A stretch of 64,000 nucleotides of DNA from an uncultured Lentisphaeria bacterium (lineage in GTDB: Bacteria > Verrucomicrobiota > Lentisphaeria > Victivallales > UBA1829). Positions within the stretch are counted from its first letter, which is position 1. The number at the start of each line of letters is the position of its first letter. The translations under genes and the position numbers were made by a program. Below, in pieces: positions 1 through 9,371 of the stretch. The notes below the pieces were generated by a model, which saw nothing but the letters and a program-made list of their open reading frames with translations, made no database searches and was not told the origin of the DNA. The stretch covers positions 1-64,000 of the forward strand of contig CAJKAR010000005.1 of the NCBI GenBank assembly GCA_905197955.1, in the 5' to 3' direction.

Positions 1-655
1 GCCGCAACGGTTATAATTTATCGAAAACTTGCTGTTATTTAGGGATAGGTTCTTAGTATGTAAACAGAATCGTCCTCGTTGTTTTAATTCGACACATCGA
101 CAATACAAGTATCGCAGAAATCGACTGCAACGTAATTTCACTCAAGATTCTCCGAATAAATTTTGGGTAAGTGATATAACTTACGCCAGAGTAAATGATG
201 AGTTTTATGCGGTTTGTGTAATAATTGATCTGTTTTCGCGTAAAGTACTTGCTTATGGGATTGCTCCTGAAATGAAAACGACTTTGGTAAAAAACACCTT
301 CTTGAAGGCCTTTGAATTACGAAAACAGCCGGTTGGACTTACATTCCATAGCGACCAGGGAACCCAGTATACGGCATTTGAATTTCGCAAGCTGCTCCGT
401 GAACTTGGCGTCAGGCAATCTTTATCAAATCCCGGAACTCCACACGACAATGCTGTCGCAGAAGCCTTTTTCAGTATTTTGAAACGCGAGGAATTATCGC
501 ATAACTGGTACAATACGCCTGAAGATTTAGAAAATACGCTTCGGGAATATATAGATTTTTTTAATCAGAAACGTCCGCACAGGAAACTGAAATTGCAAAC
601 GCCCGACCAATTTGAAGAAAATTACATGGCAGGTCTTGCAAGTAACTGTCGATAA
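1..655 (+). pseudogene. IS3-family OrfB transposase, C-terminal part, frameshifted
   Basis: This is the C-terminal part of an IS3-family (IS150-like) OrfB transposase, a DDE recombinase. The integrase core is open from about base 29: D49 in WVSDITY, D109 in HSDQGTQY and E145 in AVAEAFF, with the 35-residue gap between the last two that is typical of IS3. The end carries the expected DFFNQKRPH motif. The segment normally just upstream (RNGYNLSKT) is readable only in another frame, at bases 3-29, which is closed by TAG at 54-56. A frameshift at about 30-55 therefore separates it from the core, and the rest of the element lies outside the window. The region is richer in A and T than its neighbours, which suggests acquisition. 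The known IS3 programmed shift lies between orfA and orfB, not here, so I read the copy as broken. Confidence 0.85.
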
Positions 656-670
656 ATTGTGTAGAAAAAA

Positions 671-713
671 AGACTTTTGAAAGAGGTCGCATTGGACCTG
701 TCTCAAAAGTCTT
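671..713 (-). terminator. Hairpin with U-tract after tRNA-Pro (or abutted IS ends)
   Basis: Two 18-base arms (671-688 and 696-713) match at 16 positions. On the minus strand the hairpin is followed by seven T, so it has the form of an intrinsic terminator for the tRNA-Pro transcript. The arms also look like IS3-type ends (minus-strand TGCGACCTCTTTCAAAAGTC and plus-strand TGGACCTGTCTCAAAAGTC) standing back to back, so an origin from IS ends is possible. Confidence 0.6.
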
Positions 714-725
714 TACTACTGCAAA

Positions 726-804
<79 letters not shown>

Positions 805-1017
805 TAACGTTCTGATTCCATTAATATATCATCAAATGAAAAAAAAGCAAATCAAATAGAAAAAAATTACGACTCTTTCTCTTCTTTCAGCAGATTTGTG
901 CCTGTATTCGAAAAAAATCCAGAAAAATAATCTTTCTCCAGCTCTTATTCCCGGAAAAAACTACAAACTGCAGATCCTCTTGATTCGAACAGTATCAAAT
1001 CTGCGTGCGAAAAGAGC

Positions 1018-3477
1018 TTATCCCTTGATAGTCACAAGGATTCGTTCCAGAGCAGCAATAAATCCTCCATCGGCAAACCAGTCGTCAAGAACTCCCATTT
1101 GAGATGCGCGCAGAAAAATTTCAACTTCTCCTCCCACAATACGGTTCTGAGGAATCGTGAGTTTTAAAAGACTCTCCGATGTGCGTTCATAAGGACAGAT
1201 CCATGGATCTGTACGATTGAAAATTTCCTCCCCGTTGGAGTGCGCATAGACATGATAACGATATGGATTTGCATTTTCCTTGGGGGTCGTATTGTAGAGA
1301 TAGAAATTCACCATGCTATCCTCGGTCGGCGGCAGATGGTCAAGACCCGCAACAACAAAATGAAGGCCGCGCGGATGGACCCAGAACGATTTCCCTCCTC
1401 CAAGAGAAATACCTCCATCCGAATATTCTATTGCCGAGAGAGCCGGATCAATACTTCGTACCAATCGGTCAAATTTTCGCGCTCGACTCCGCTCTCCGAA
1501 CACATGATTGCCAAAGCAGTCAACATCAAGCGCAATTCGTTCCCCTTCTGGAATCCGAGACGCAAACCAGGCATCATCTTTCTCATGAATCCTCCGGAGA
1601 TTTTCTTCCGCGTGTTCGAAAAAGTCCGCCGATTCCGCTGCAGCCCGCTCGATTTCCGCGATCGCTTCAGGCGAGGGCTGAATCTCTTCTGCTGTAAGAC
1701 CATAGAAACGGAACCAGGTATGACGGGAATCAAAATACAGTTCCACGGTTTCATTCTTCTCGAACTCTCCGAGAGGACGCTCAAGAGAATCAATCCGACA
1801 GCGTTTCGGAACTTGGAATTTCAACTTCAGCGGCTTCAGAAGCGGAAACTCCAGATATAGATAACACTGACGGTGCGGAGGGGTTCCGATCGTCTGAACC
1901 CTCCAGAGCGGATGACGCAATCCTTGGAATTCCGCTGCGGGTGGTTCGGAGCTCTTTTCCAATTCAATTTCAACTCGGCCGGTGAAGCCGGCTGGAAGGA
2001 CAAGAACACTGTGTTTCCGATTGTCGTCCAGAACTGGAGGATAATAAATCGTTGCAACGGAAGTGTTTAACGATCTTGGAAGCGCATCCCACAATGCAAC
2101 AGGAACTTTCCGCTCCAGAGGCGATGCCACATCAACCAGCATCCGGTTCCCATTGCGGGAAATGCGGACTGCATTTCGATCCGATTCCGCGTAATCGTGC
2201 GGCGCAGAGGTATCATCCGCTTTATACGACCACACTTCCGTATAGTCATAGTGATAATACGGAAGGGGATCCAGATGCGCAAAAACCGCTTTGTAATCTT
2301 CCATTTCCATGCCGATGGAGGGGCCGGAATTCACTGGTTTGTCCATGATGCGCGTTCCGGCAAGATAATCCCGCTGAGTAAACACAATTTCCGGATGCAC
2401 GGGACAGAATCGTTCATAATAGGCGGCGACATCCCGGCCGGTGGCAAAGACGATCGGTTCTTTTTTCGCCATATCAAGCACGATTTCCATGCCTCGGCGG
2501 TTATGTTTTGTCATGGACCGAACTCCGAAAGTGCGTCCGAATTCGAATCCAGCAATCAGGAAGAACGGAGTCTTTTTGAATTCGGCAACCTTCAGGTAAT
2601 CCACCAGAAAATTGCGGAAACGCTCCGGAAACGCTCCGGATTCCACGGTCCGGTGCCAGCGAAGAAAATGCGACGGGGAAAGTACATTGTCGCCGAAATG
2701 CACCACATGAGGCATGTAAAGGTGATAAGAATTCATGGTCATTTCCAGGACATTGGGTTCCCCTGCGGGTGCGCGGCGAGCGGGTTTGCGGAAGTCGTCG
2801 GATGCTGCATAGAAGGGCTGATTGACCATGCCCCAGTGATTGATTGCCCAGTGCCCGTCGGACCAGTTCTGCTCAGGCACAATGGAGTGCAGAACATTCC
2901 ATTTGAGGCGTTTCATTGCCTCGATCAGAGAATTCGACGGCGTGTAGGTGGCAAACCCGTGCAGAGGACGGAGTCCTTTCCCTTGAAAATATTCATCCAT
3001 CTTCTGCAGCCGGATGACAATCTCATCTGTGGTCAGCGACTCCCAGTTGGAGTTCAACTGATGAAAAGACTCATCAAAAATTCCAAACTGATTCGGCATC
3101 ATATGCGGATAAAGGGCATCGCCGTAATCCTGTTCATAGCCGCGGAAAGTGGAATCAATGACCTGCGTCGGACCGATATAGTAGTTCAGCGGGACCCGTT
3201 TCGCATGGGCGACACTGTCGAAGGTATCCGCCGTGAAGACTCCCACTGTCATCTGCATGATGACGGAATGATCGCCTGCTATTCCGAGATACCGGATTTG
3301 CTTTTCCGCCTTTCCCGTGTCTTCGTAAATCAGATAATGACCGGGATGCAGAGGTCCAACCGCCTCTCCTTTCCGTGCCGAAATCACTCGGTTCCCTGTG
3401 GATAGATAGGGATGTTCAAAAATCTCAGAATCAAATTCCAGAATGATTTTTTCCGTCTTATCATATAAATAACGCAT
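1018..3477 (-). CDS. Large unassigned protein, possible carbohydrate-active barrel
   Basis: I do not recognise this 819-residue protein with certainty. It has no signal peptide or membrane segment, so it is probably cytoplasmic. The middle (about 110-400) is rich in aromatic, His and Asp residues and alternates strand- and helix-like segments, for example FGIFDESFHQL, HGFATYTPSNS and HWAINHWG. That resembles a (beta/alpha)-barrel of the polysaccharide-deacetylase or glycosidase type. The last 300 residues look beta-rich. The start is supported by GGAG five bases before the ATG. It stands alone: a hairpin array lies upstream and about 200 bases without a gene lie downstream. The barrel reading is inference; a carbohydrate-binding but non-catalytic role is equally open. 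Confidence 0.6.
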   Translation of the reverse strand: MRYLYDKTEKIILEFDSEIFEHPYLSTGNRVISARKGEAVGPLHPGHYLIYEDTGKAEKQIRYLGIAGDHSVIMQMTVGVFTADTFDSVAHAKRVPLNYYIGPTQVIDSTFRGYEQDYGDALYPHMMPNQFGIFDESFHQLNSNWESLTTDEIVIRLQKMDEYFQGKGLRPLHGFATYTPSNSLIEAMKRLKWNVLHSIVPEQNWSDGHWAINHWGMVNQPFYAASDDFRKPARRAPAGEPNVLEMTMNSYHLYMPHVVHFGDNVLSPSHFLRWHRTVESGAFPERFRNFLVDYLKVAEFKKTPFFLIAGFEFGRTFGVRSMTKHNRRGMEIVLDMAKKEPIVFATGRDVAAYYERFCPVHPEIVFTQRDYLAGTRIMDKPVNSGPSIGMEMEDYKAVFAHLDPLPYYHYDYTEVWSYKADDTSAPHDYAESDRNAVRISRNGNRMLVDVASPLERKVPVALWDALPRSLNTSVATIYYPPVLDDNRKHSVLVLPAGFTGRVEIELEKSSEPPAAEFQGLRHPLWRVQTIGTPPHRQCYLYLEFPLLKPLKLKFQVPKRCRIDSLERPLGEFEKNETVELYFDSRHTWFRFYGLTAEEIQPSPEAIAEIERAAAESADFFEHAEENLRRIHEKDDAWFASRIPEGERIALDVDCFGNHVFGERSRARKFDRLVRSIDPALSAIEYSDGGISLGGGKSFWVHPRGLHFVVAGLDHLPPTEDSMVNFYLYNTTPKENANPYRYHVYAHSNGEEIFNRTDPWICPYERTSESLLKLTIPQNRIVGGEVEIFLRASQMGVLDDWFADGGFIAALERILVTIKG

Positions 3478-3587
3478 CTTTGCTCCAGTCCTTATTCATC
3501 GTTTTCGATAAGATAATTCTTTTTTGACGGAATGAAAGCTGAACACTCGCATTTTTTTCTGAAAAACAGAGGGAGAGACTTGAAAAA

Positions 3588-3848
3588 GCGGTCTCAAAAA
3601 GAAACCGCGTTGTTTATACATTACAATTTCATAGAGCCTTTGCGTTATGCAAAGGCGTCAAAAGTTTAGGGAAAGAGGGGAGGGCGAGGGGAGAAGAACC
3701 GCTTTTCAAAGCGGTTTTCTCCTCTCGCATCTTAAAAGAAAAGATTCCGTGCGTTGCATGGCCAGCGTTTCGCCGCTGGACCGCGACAAGGGCACACTGC
3801 CCTTGACCCGAAAAAATGCTTGCGCATTTTTCCGTCACCAGCTTCTGG
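3588..3848. repeat. Multi-hairpin array 1
   Basis: Several independent inverted repeats stand in a row. They are GCCTTTGC/GCAAAGGC (3636-3656), AACCGCTTT/AAAGCGGTT (3697-3716, extended by a GGAGAA/TTCTCC stem), CCAGCG/CGCTGG (3762-3779), CAAGGGC/GCCCTTG (3787-3805), AAAAATGC/GCATTTTT (3812-3831) and CCAG/CTGG (3838-3848). A looser GCGGT/ACCGC pair sits at 3588-3608. The 3' group is joined by linkers ACCGCGA and ACCCGA. The array begins seven bases after the stop codon of the minus-strand glycosidase, so it can be transcribed as its 3' end. It shares arrangement and linkers with the array at 35970-36058. It also fills most of the 377-base gap between two genes. Confidence 0.8.
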
Positions 3849-3854
3849 GATCTT

Positions 3855-6800
3855 TTACGGCAGAAGTACGAGATCCATCCACTGATCCGGACGTTTGGGC
3901 TGCTGTCCGATTCCCGGAGTGAGTTCGAGGAATCCGACCCGTTCCTTTCCATTGTTCAGGTTGATGATCAGACTTGCACGCATCGTCGAATAGGGCCGCA
4001 GCTTGAACGGACTGACGGCTCGTCTGGAAAATGCCGCCTCATAGACAATGCGATCCTTGTATTTCTTCACGGCGAACGGTACTTCCAGCGGATCCACGAC
4101 TCCGCAGTTTTTCGGCAGACTGTCATGGACCGCGCTTGATGCCCAGCGGCGGGTGGTCAACGGCTGGCCCGCGCATTGGAAGAGACAGTATTCGAAATCG
4201 TCGTCTTCCAGCGCCGTTGTGAACGGTTTTGCATTGCGGAGAGTATCGTAGCAGACCTGAATGCTGTCCTGTTTCCATGCCGCGGTCAGCTCCTTTTGGT
4301 CTGCGAGCGGATGAAAGTCGGATTTCCAGACTGTGACGGCGGTATAGAGATAATTGTCATCCCAGGCATAACGGAGTTCGGCTCTGATCCGGTCTTCCTT
4401 TGCGCTCCAGTGTTCGCTTCTGCACTTCGGATCGACATTGCGCTTGTCCAGCGTTACGACCGGAATTCCGGCGGGCCAGTCGGAGAGGTCGCCGTCGATA
4501 CGGATCGGTTTTGCCGTCCGCCTGACCAGCAGAGCTCGGAGATCCGCGTCCAGCGACGCTTTTTCTTTCAATCCCGGAAGCGTGGCGCTTGCCTTGACCT
4601 TCTGCTCCGTGGTGGAAGTAGAGTTTTTCAGCGAGAACGTCACCCGGGCGGACGCTTCCGGTTCGATGGATGCAATGTTTTTTACACTTTCTCCGCTGAG
4701 AAGTTCCGGCGTGTCGATGGAGATCCGGATTCCTTTCAGAGTCTTCCCGGTCTTGTTTTTGACTTCGACGTCAAACTCCTTTTCCGAGAGAACCGCGCTC
4801 GAAAGTGCAATCGGCGAAGAGCCGTCGGTGATCAGAGTTCCTCTGCGGATCACTTTCTCCAGCTCCTCTGCGGAAAGCGCGGAATCCAGATAGACCGGAT
4901 ACTCATTCATGGGAATCGCCGCGGCGGAAATTGACGAGCCTACAAAATCAAACGCCTTCCATTTTCCGGCATCTTCCGGACGAAAACGCAGTGCGCCCGG
5001 ATTCCCATTCCATTTCCAGAGGACGGCGGTGCGTTTGTTCCCGTGATCGAAGATGGAGCAGCGATAATCCACTCCGAGTTTGACCCTCCGGACGCATTTC
5101 GCCTGTTCCAGCCGGTCGGAGAGGGTTCGGAGCGCATAAAGCGTCGGGTTCGGGACCGGGACTCCATTATTGCCGGGAGAGCCCGCAAAGAGAGTGTTCC
5201 ACGAGGAGCCTTCCGGCCAGACGCTCATGGCAAAGTGATAGTATCGCGCAAGTCCTCCGGAAAATCCCTGAATGATGTTGCGGATATCCCGGGCTGCCGC
5301 AAGACGGTTGTTGTCTTCAATGAATCCCGTTTCCAGCTGACAGGGAGAGACCCGTCCGGATTCGGTGGCAAAATGCGGCAGTCCTTTCCGGGAGTGGTCA
5401 ATGATTTTCCGGAGAGTTTCCGTATCGTCCGCATAATCGGGCAGTTCGGGCAGTGTGCGGTACGGATGTTCTGTTACAATGGTCAGATGTTCCGCCTCTT
5501 TCCCGGCAAGCACGCTGGCGATCCAGGTGAAATCGGTTCCGCAGGTGACCGGACCGGCAAGATCCGCTTTCAGGTTGTGGCGCTTCATCAGCTCGGCGAC
5601 TTCTCCGATCATCTGCAGGTTTTTCCCGACCGCCCATCCGGGAGAGATATTGGGTTCGTTTTTGACTTCGAACACATCAATCCAGCGTCCGTGTTCCGCC
5701 ATCAGTTTTCCGATTTTTTCCATTTCCGTATTCCAGAGTGCCGGATCGGTCGCCGCCTTGTGCATCGGACTCATGTTGATGAGAATCTGGAATCCTGCTT
5801 TTTTCAGATAGGGTGCGTTGGCAAAGGCCGTTTGAAGGTTGCCGGACGCCTGACCGATCCGGACCGAACCGATCCGGAAATCCCGGAGATAACCGATCGC
5901 CATTTCCACATTCTGCATGCCGGATACCTCGACCCCGATTCGCGGATTCAGACGGGTATTCCGTTCAATTACTCCAAGATAGGCTGTATCGGAATATTCT
6001 TTGCCGTTTCCTTTGATTCGGAACACCGTATTGAACGGTCCCCGCAGAGTCGGCGGCGGAGAGATCGTCACAGATTCCTTCCGGATCCCCTTTGCCGGAA
6101 CGGTGACTTTTCCGATCGTTTTCTGGAGAATGGGTGTCCCGAATACATTGAGAATCGTATAGGAGAGCTCTCCATGGAAAGGACTGGAGTGCGTGTTGCG
6201 GATCGTGACATCGGCTTTGATTGTTTCATCTGTGAAAAAATATCCGGTATCTTTGTTCAGTTTGTGACAGAGGAAAATGGGATCGGTGTTCCGGTATTCC
6301 GCATGTCCGCCGATCGTATGGGCGACGTTGTCGATCCAGACTTTCCCGGGCAGAGACGGCTGGATGGAAGGAATCGCAACTCCGGTCGGTTTTGCATATC
6401 CGTTGACGATGTCGCCGATGATGGTGATATTTTTCCTTTTTTCTCCCCACGCCGGAATGTAGAATTCATACTTTTTCCATTCGGTTCCGATTGCAATGTT
6501 TGTTCCGGTTGCGATACCGCTTGCCAGAAAATACGAAACGTACAGTCTCTGCGGTTTTTCGGCTTTCGCATAGAAGGAAAAGGAAACGGGTTTTCCGACT
6601 ACATATGGAACCGGATGAAACCGCAGGGCTCCGTTGACCTCGTTTCCTGCGGGCCGTTCGATGCAGAAGGAATAACTCCCTTCATACTTTGTTTCCGTGT
6701 CCAGAGAGAATTTCAGTTCGCTTTTGACCTCCTTTCTCCGGAAATTGATGTATTTCCCTGTGGAGGAAAGCTGATAATTACGCAGAGCGTTGTATACGAT

Positions 6801-7493
6801 GCCGTTCCATCCGGATTCCGCTCCTCCGTTACGGATGTAGTTGACGGTAGGATCCAGTTTTTTCTCCTCCAGAGGAACTTGTTCGACCGTTATGCGGCGG
6901 ATTGCGATTTTCGCCGGTTTGCGCAGAGTGATCCGGATCCAGACTTTTTTCAGATTATCGGGCAGGACCTGGTCCAGAGAGATGGTCTGCCATTTTCCGT
7001 TTAAGACGACACTTTTGGAAACGTAGTAATGTTTTTCCCGTCCGTTGATCATCTGCTGTCCTTCAAAATAGAGAGACAGATCGGAGGGCGTTTCGCTTTT
7101 GAGTTCAACGGAGACCCGGTTTGTTTTTGTATGATTTTTCTTCCCGGATGGAGCCAGATACATTGTCTTGAGATCGATTCCGTAAAAACGGAGAATCATG
7201 GAACGACCGGCGACTCCGGATTTGTAGATTCCGCGGGTGTCGATGACCAGAGTATTGTCTTTCAGCTCCGTTTTGAAGTTTGGAAATTCGCTTTTGGGGA
7301 AGACTCCGGCTCCTGCCGAGAGTTTGTTGTCCGGACCGAAGATCCAGAAGGATCCCTGTCTGCTGTCTGCTTTCAGGCGGCACTTCCCGAATTCCGGAGT
7401 GAGTGCGCCGGCGCCGAAGGTGCTGAACGAAAGCAGCAGTGCGGCTGCGGCAAGAATGGGTTTGAAGCGGAAAATGGAAAAAGTCTGTTTCAT
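3855..7493 (-). CDS. Secreted multidomain glycosidase-like protein (clan GH-A fold, CBM9-like C-terminus)
   Basis: A 1212-residue exported protein with a signal peptide (about residues 1-30, KPILAAAALLLSFSTFGAGA). Residues about 215-395 look like a CBM4/9-type beta-sandwich (IRNGGAES...GTEWKKYEF...VWIDNV). Residues about 515-800 form a glycosidase barrel: E613 in EVKNEPN is the expected acid/base and E711 in HFATESGR the expected nucleophile of clan GH-A. A C-terminal domain from about residue 1005 starts IRIDGDLSDWP, the CBM9/DOMON signature, followed by YAWDDNYLY. Known family members cleave beta-linked glycans; the substrate here cannot be read. It is the last gene of an operon with a GntR/LacI regulator and a pseudopilin, 27 bases behind the latter, so it is probably induced by the sugar that regulator senses. 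A GH5- or GH39-like family is possible; I cannot assign one. Confidence 0.85.
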   Translation of the reverse strand: MKQTFSIFRFKPILAAAALLLSFSTFGAGALTPEFGKCRLKADSRQGSFWIFGPDNKLSAGAGVFPKSEFPNFKTELKDNTLVIDTRGIYKSGVAGRSMILRFYGIDLKTMYLAPSGKKNHTKTNRVSVELKSETPSDLSLYFEGQQMINGREKHYYVSKSVVLNGKWQTISLDQVLPDNLKKVWIRITLRKPAKIAIRRITVEQVPLEEKKLDPTVNYIRNGGAESGWNGIVYNALRNYQLSSTGKYINFRRKEVKSELKFSLDTETKYEGSYSFCIERPAGNEVNGALRFHPVPYVVGKPVSFSFYAKAEKPQRLYVSYFLASGIATGTNIAIGTEWKKYEFYIPAWGEKRKNITIIGDIVNGYAKPTGVAIPSIQPSLPGKVWIDNVAHTIGGHAEYRNTDPIFLCHKLNKDTGYFFTDETIKADVTIRNTHSSPFHGELSYTILNVFGTPILQKTIGKVTVPAKGIRKESVTISPPPTLRGPFNTVFRIKGNGKEYSDTAYLGVIERNTRLNPRIGVEVSGMQNVEMAIGYLRDFRIGSVRIGQASGNLQTAFANAPYLKKAGFQILINMSPMHKAATDPALWNTEMEKIGKLMAEHGRWIDVFEVKNEPNISPGWAVGKNLQMIGEVAELMKRHNLKADLAGPVTCGTDFTWIASVLAGKEAEHLTIVTEHPYRTLPELPDYADDTETLRKIIDHSRKGLPHFATESGRVSPCQLETGFIEDNNRLAAARDIRNIIQGFSGGLARYYHFAMSVWPEGSSWNTLFAGSPGNNGVPVPNPTLYALRTLSDRLEQAKCVRRVKLGVDYRCSIFDHGNKRTAVLWKWNGNPGALRFRPEDAGKWKAFDFVGSSISAAAIPMNEYPVYLDSALSAEELEKVIRRGTLITDGSSPIALSSAVLSEKEFDVEVKNKTGKTLKGIRISIDTPELLSGESVKNIASIEPEASARVTFSLKNSTSTTEQKVKASATLPGLKEKASLDADLRALLVRRTAKPIRIDGDLSDWPAGIPVVTLDKRNVDPKCRSEHWSAKEDRIRAELRYAWDDNYLYTAVTVWKSDFHPLADQKELTAAWKQDSIQVCYDTLRNAKPFTTALEDDDFEYCLFQCAGQPLTTRRWASSAVHDSLPKNCGVVDPLEVPFAVKKYKDRIVYEAAFSRRAVSPFKLRPYSTMRASLIINLNNGKERVGFLELTPGIGQQPKRPDQWMDLVLLP

Positions 7494-7520
7494 GAAAAAG
7501 GTTCCTTCCTGAAGTTCGGT

Positions 7521-8255
7521 TTATTGAAGTTTTGTGTAATAGAGATCATATTCGGGGGAGGTGCCGTTGTAGTTGCAGTCCTTGTAAACCGAACGGGCGG
7601 CGGCGTGACCGTCGAGCATGAGCATGTTGGTTTTGAGTCCGTGATTCCAGCCCATGTTGTTGCTGTTCCAGAAGACGACTTCTCCTTCGCCGCTGGAGAA
7701 GGCGCAGTAGGCATTGGATTTATTTCCTCCGGCGGGACGCCTTTTCATGGCGTCGTTTTCGGCGGCGAAAATGCATTGCGAAGGCGATTTGATCCGATTA
7801 ATGCGGTGAAGTTCATCCGTATTGCTCATATCGACATAGGAATAAAGAATCGCATAGCTTCTCGGCCTTGATGTGGATGGCGTATCCGGGCGCGTGTCGG
7901 ATGGACACTGAAAAATCTTCCATGCGTTTTGGACCGGCCACTTTCCCGCATTTGTTTTCAGGTTCAGAAAATTCTTTCCGAAATAATAGTCCCAATGGTA
8001 TTGAGGAGTGTAAAGATGCGGGCCGTTGATCCGGTTGCTGTCTGACGGCGGCGCCATGCAGTCGTTGAATGCGCTCTGGTAGAGGGATTCGCAGATTCCG
8101 AACTGTTTCAAACTGGCAAGACAGGTGATGGATCTGCCTTTTTCCCGTGCGGAATTCAAGGCGGGCAGAAGGAGTCCTGTTAAAATTGCAATTATTGCAA
8201 TCACTACCAGAAGTTCTATCAATGTAAATGACACTCTCCTTTGTTTCACGCGCAT
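7521..8255 (-). CDS. Pseudopilin with prepilin N-terminus and H-X9-DG motif
   Basis: The N-terminus MRVKQRRVSFTLIELLVV is a classic prepilin-peptidase site: a short basic leader, then F-T-L-I-E with the conserved Glu at +5 and a hydrophobic helix (VVIAIIAILTGLLLPAL). The rest is a soluble head of about 200 residues. Near the end HGLKTNMLMLDG matches the H-X9-DG motif of prepilin-like proteins common in Planctomycetes and Lentisphaerae. Such proteins are processed and methylated by PilD-like peptidases and sit in the inner membrane or in a type II secretion/type IV pilus-like fibre. The start codon overlaps the end of the regulator gene by ten bases, so translation is probably coupled. A role in presenting or exporting the neighbouring glycosidase, or in holding its substrate, is inference. 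Confidence 0.93.
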   Translation of the reverse strand: MRVKQRRVSFTLIELLVVIAIIAILTGLLLPALNSAREKGRSITCLASLKQFGICESLYQSAFNDCMAPPSDSNRINGPHLYTPQYHWDYYFGKNFLNLKTNAGKWPVQNAWKIFQCPSDTRPDTPSTSRPRSYAILYSYVDMSNTDELHRINRIKSPSQCIFAAENDAMKRRPAGGNKSNAYCAFSSGEGEVVFWNSNNMGWNHGLKTNMLMLDGHAAARSVYKDCNYNGTSPEYDLYYTKLQ

Positions 8256-9352
8256 GTTTCGTTTCCTTTCTTTTTATAGAGGGTTTCGAGGTTGTGAATT
8301 CCGGGGGGGATGCGGATCGGTTTCAGTGTATCGAGAGCTGCATTATCTGCGGCGGCAACGGTTTCCAGAATTTTCACGGCGATTTCTTCCGTTGCTGCGG
8401 AAAGAGTGGTAAAGGGGAAACGGCGGTAATGCTGGCTGGTGTTGCTGGCGTTCAGGGAAAGGATTCCCATCTGTTCAGGGAGGGAGATTCCGAGATCCAT
8501 GAGGGTGTCGCAGAGGAGAGGGACTCGTTCATCCGTGATGTAGAAGAGTGAATCGTAACAGTTTGCTTTTGCGATGCGTTCTCCTGTGGCGACCACACGC
8601 TGAAGAATCTCTTTTTCGCTGATGCCGACATAGAGGGGAATCTGGAAGACATCTTTTTCATGCAGCGTGATTTCGAGTCTCCGGCACTCTTCGAGGAACC
8701 CTTCCGCCCGCTGTTCCAGCGGGAGATAGGAGAAGGAGAAATCATCTGCGATCAGAGCCGGCTTCCGGTACCCTGCCTGATGGAGTGTTCGGGCTGCGAG
8801 GCGTCCAGCTTCGCGGTTGTCGAGTGAGATCACATGATCGTGCAGGCGAACGGCGTCCTCATCCGGGAAAATCGTGAATTTGCTGTTGAAATCGAACTTG
8901 TTCCATTCAAACAGTTCATGACAGGTCACGATCAGATACTTTGCATTTGACTCCTGAATCTGCCGGATTGCGGGAAGCGCCTTTTCCTGCGGCCATCCGA
9001 CGAGCACCAGTTCCGGTTTGATCCCGTACTCCGGCGCGAGACGTGAAAGTGTGAACCAGAGTTTTGCCCAGGATCGGTTTTCGACCATGTTCCGTCCGAT
9101 TGCCGCAAACAGAAGCGGGATCAGGTTTGCCTGCGGATGGATGATTCTTCCGTTTGGAGTCTGGCGGAGACGATCCTGCTGTTCCAGTTCTTCGAGAATG
9201 CCGCGGATGACTCCACGGGATCCACCTGTCCGAACTGCCAGTTCGCGTTCCGAAGGGAAGGCATTTTCCCCCTGTGCCAGCAGATGGCGGATCAGCGACA
9301 GGATTTTCTCCTTTGTCACTGCGCGCGACTGATTGTTCCGGGTTGTCCCCAT
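8246..9352 (-). CDS. GntR-type DNA-binding / LacI-type sensor transcription regulator
   Basis: A 368-residue regulator with an N-terminal winged helix-turn-helix (about residues 12-75, FPSERELAVRTGGSRGVIRG) of the GntR kind and a C-terminal two-lobed sugar-binding domain of the LacI/periplasmic-binding type. The latter shows NREAGRLAARTLHQAGYRKPALIADD and a repeated Rossmann-like pattern up to about residue 350. In such hybrids ligand binding releases the repressor from a palindromic operator. A strong promoter and a 26-base palindrome lie directly upstream, the palindrome at the expected transcription start, so this gene and the pseudopilin and glycosidase behind it form an autoregulated operon. 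The start has AAGGAG six bases before the ATG. The ligand is unknown; a mono- or oligosaccharide released by the operon's glycosidase is the natural guess. Confidence 0.93.
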   Translation of the reverse strand: MGTTRNNQSRAVTKEKILSLIRHLLAQGENAFPSERELAVRTGGSRGVIRGILEELEQQDRLRQTPNGRIIHPQANLIPLLFAAIGRNMVENRSWAKLWFTLSRLAPEYGIKPELVLVGWPQEKALPAIRQIQESNAKYLIVTCHELFEWNKFDFNSKFTIFPDEDAVRLHDHVISLDNREAGRLAARTLHQAGYRKPALIADDFSFSYLPLEQRAEGFLEECRRLEITLHEKDVFQIPLYVGISEKEILQRVVATGERIAKANCYDSLFYITDERVPLLCDTLMDLGISLPEQMGILSLNASNTSQHYRRFPFTTLSAATEEIAVKILETVAAADNAALDTLKPIRIPPGIHNLETLYKKKGNETCA

Positions 9353-9371
9353 GTCCGACTCCTTGAAATTA

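Noticed and set aside
805..1017. A further tRNA or small gene in the gap after tRNA-Pro
   Set aside because: No cloverleaf, ribosome site or convincing frame is visible; I see nothing specific there.
2197..3405. A 402-residue open frame on the plus strand
   Set aside because: It lies wholly antisense to the 819-residue gene, has no ribosome site and its composition (many His, Arg, Ile runs) is that of a mirror frame in a G/C-rich genome.
3491..3513. ATCG-TTTT-CGAT inverted repeat before the 819-residue gene as an operator
   Set aside because: The arms are only four bases and no matching promoter could be found, so chance is likely.
3629..3952. Short frames over hairpin array 1 (for example 107 residues on either strand)
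   Set aside because: They read through palindromes and into the end of the glycosidase; repeated hairpins produce such frames without coding meaning.
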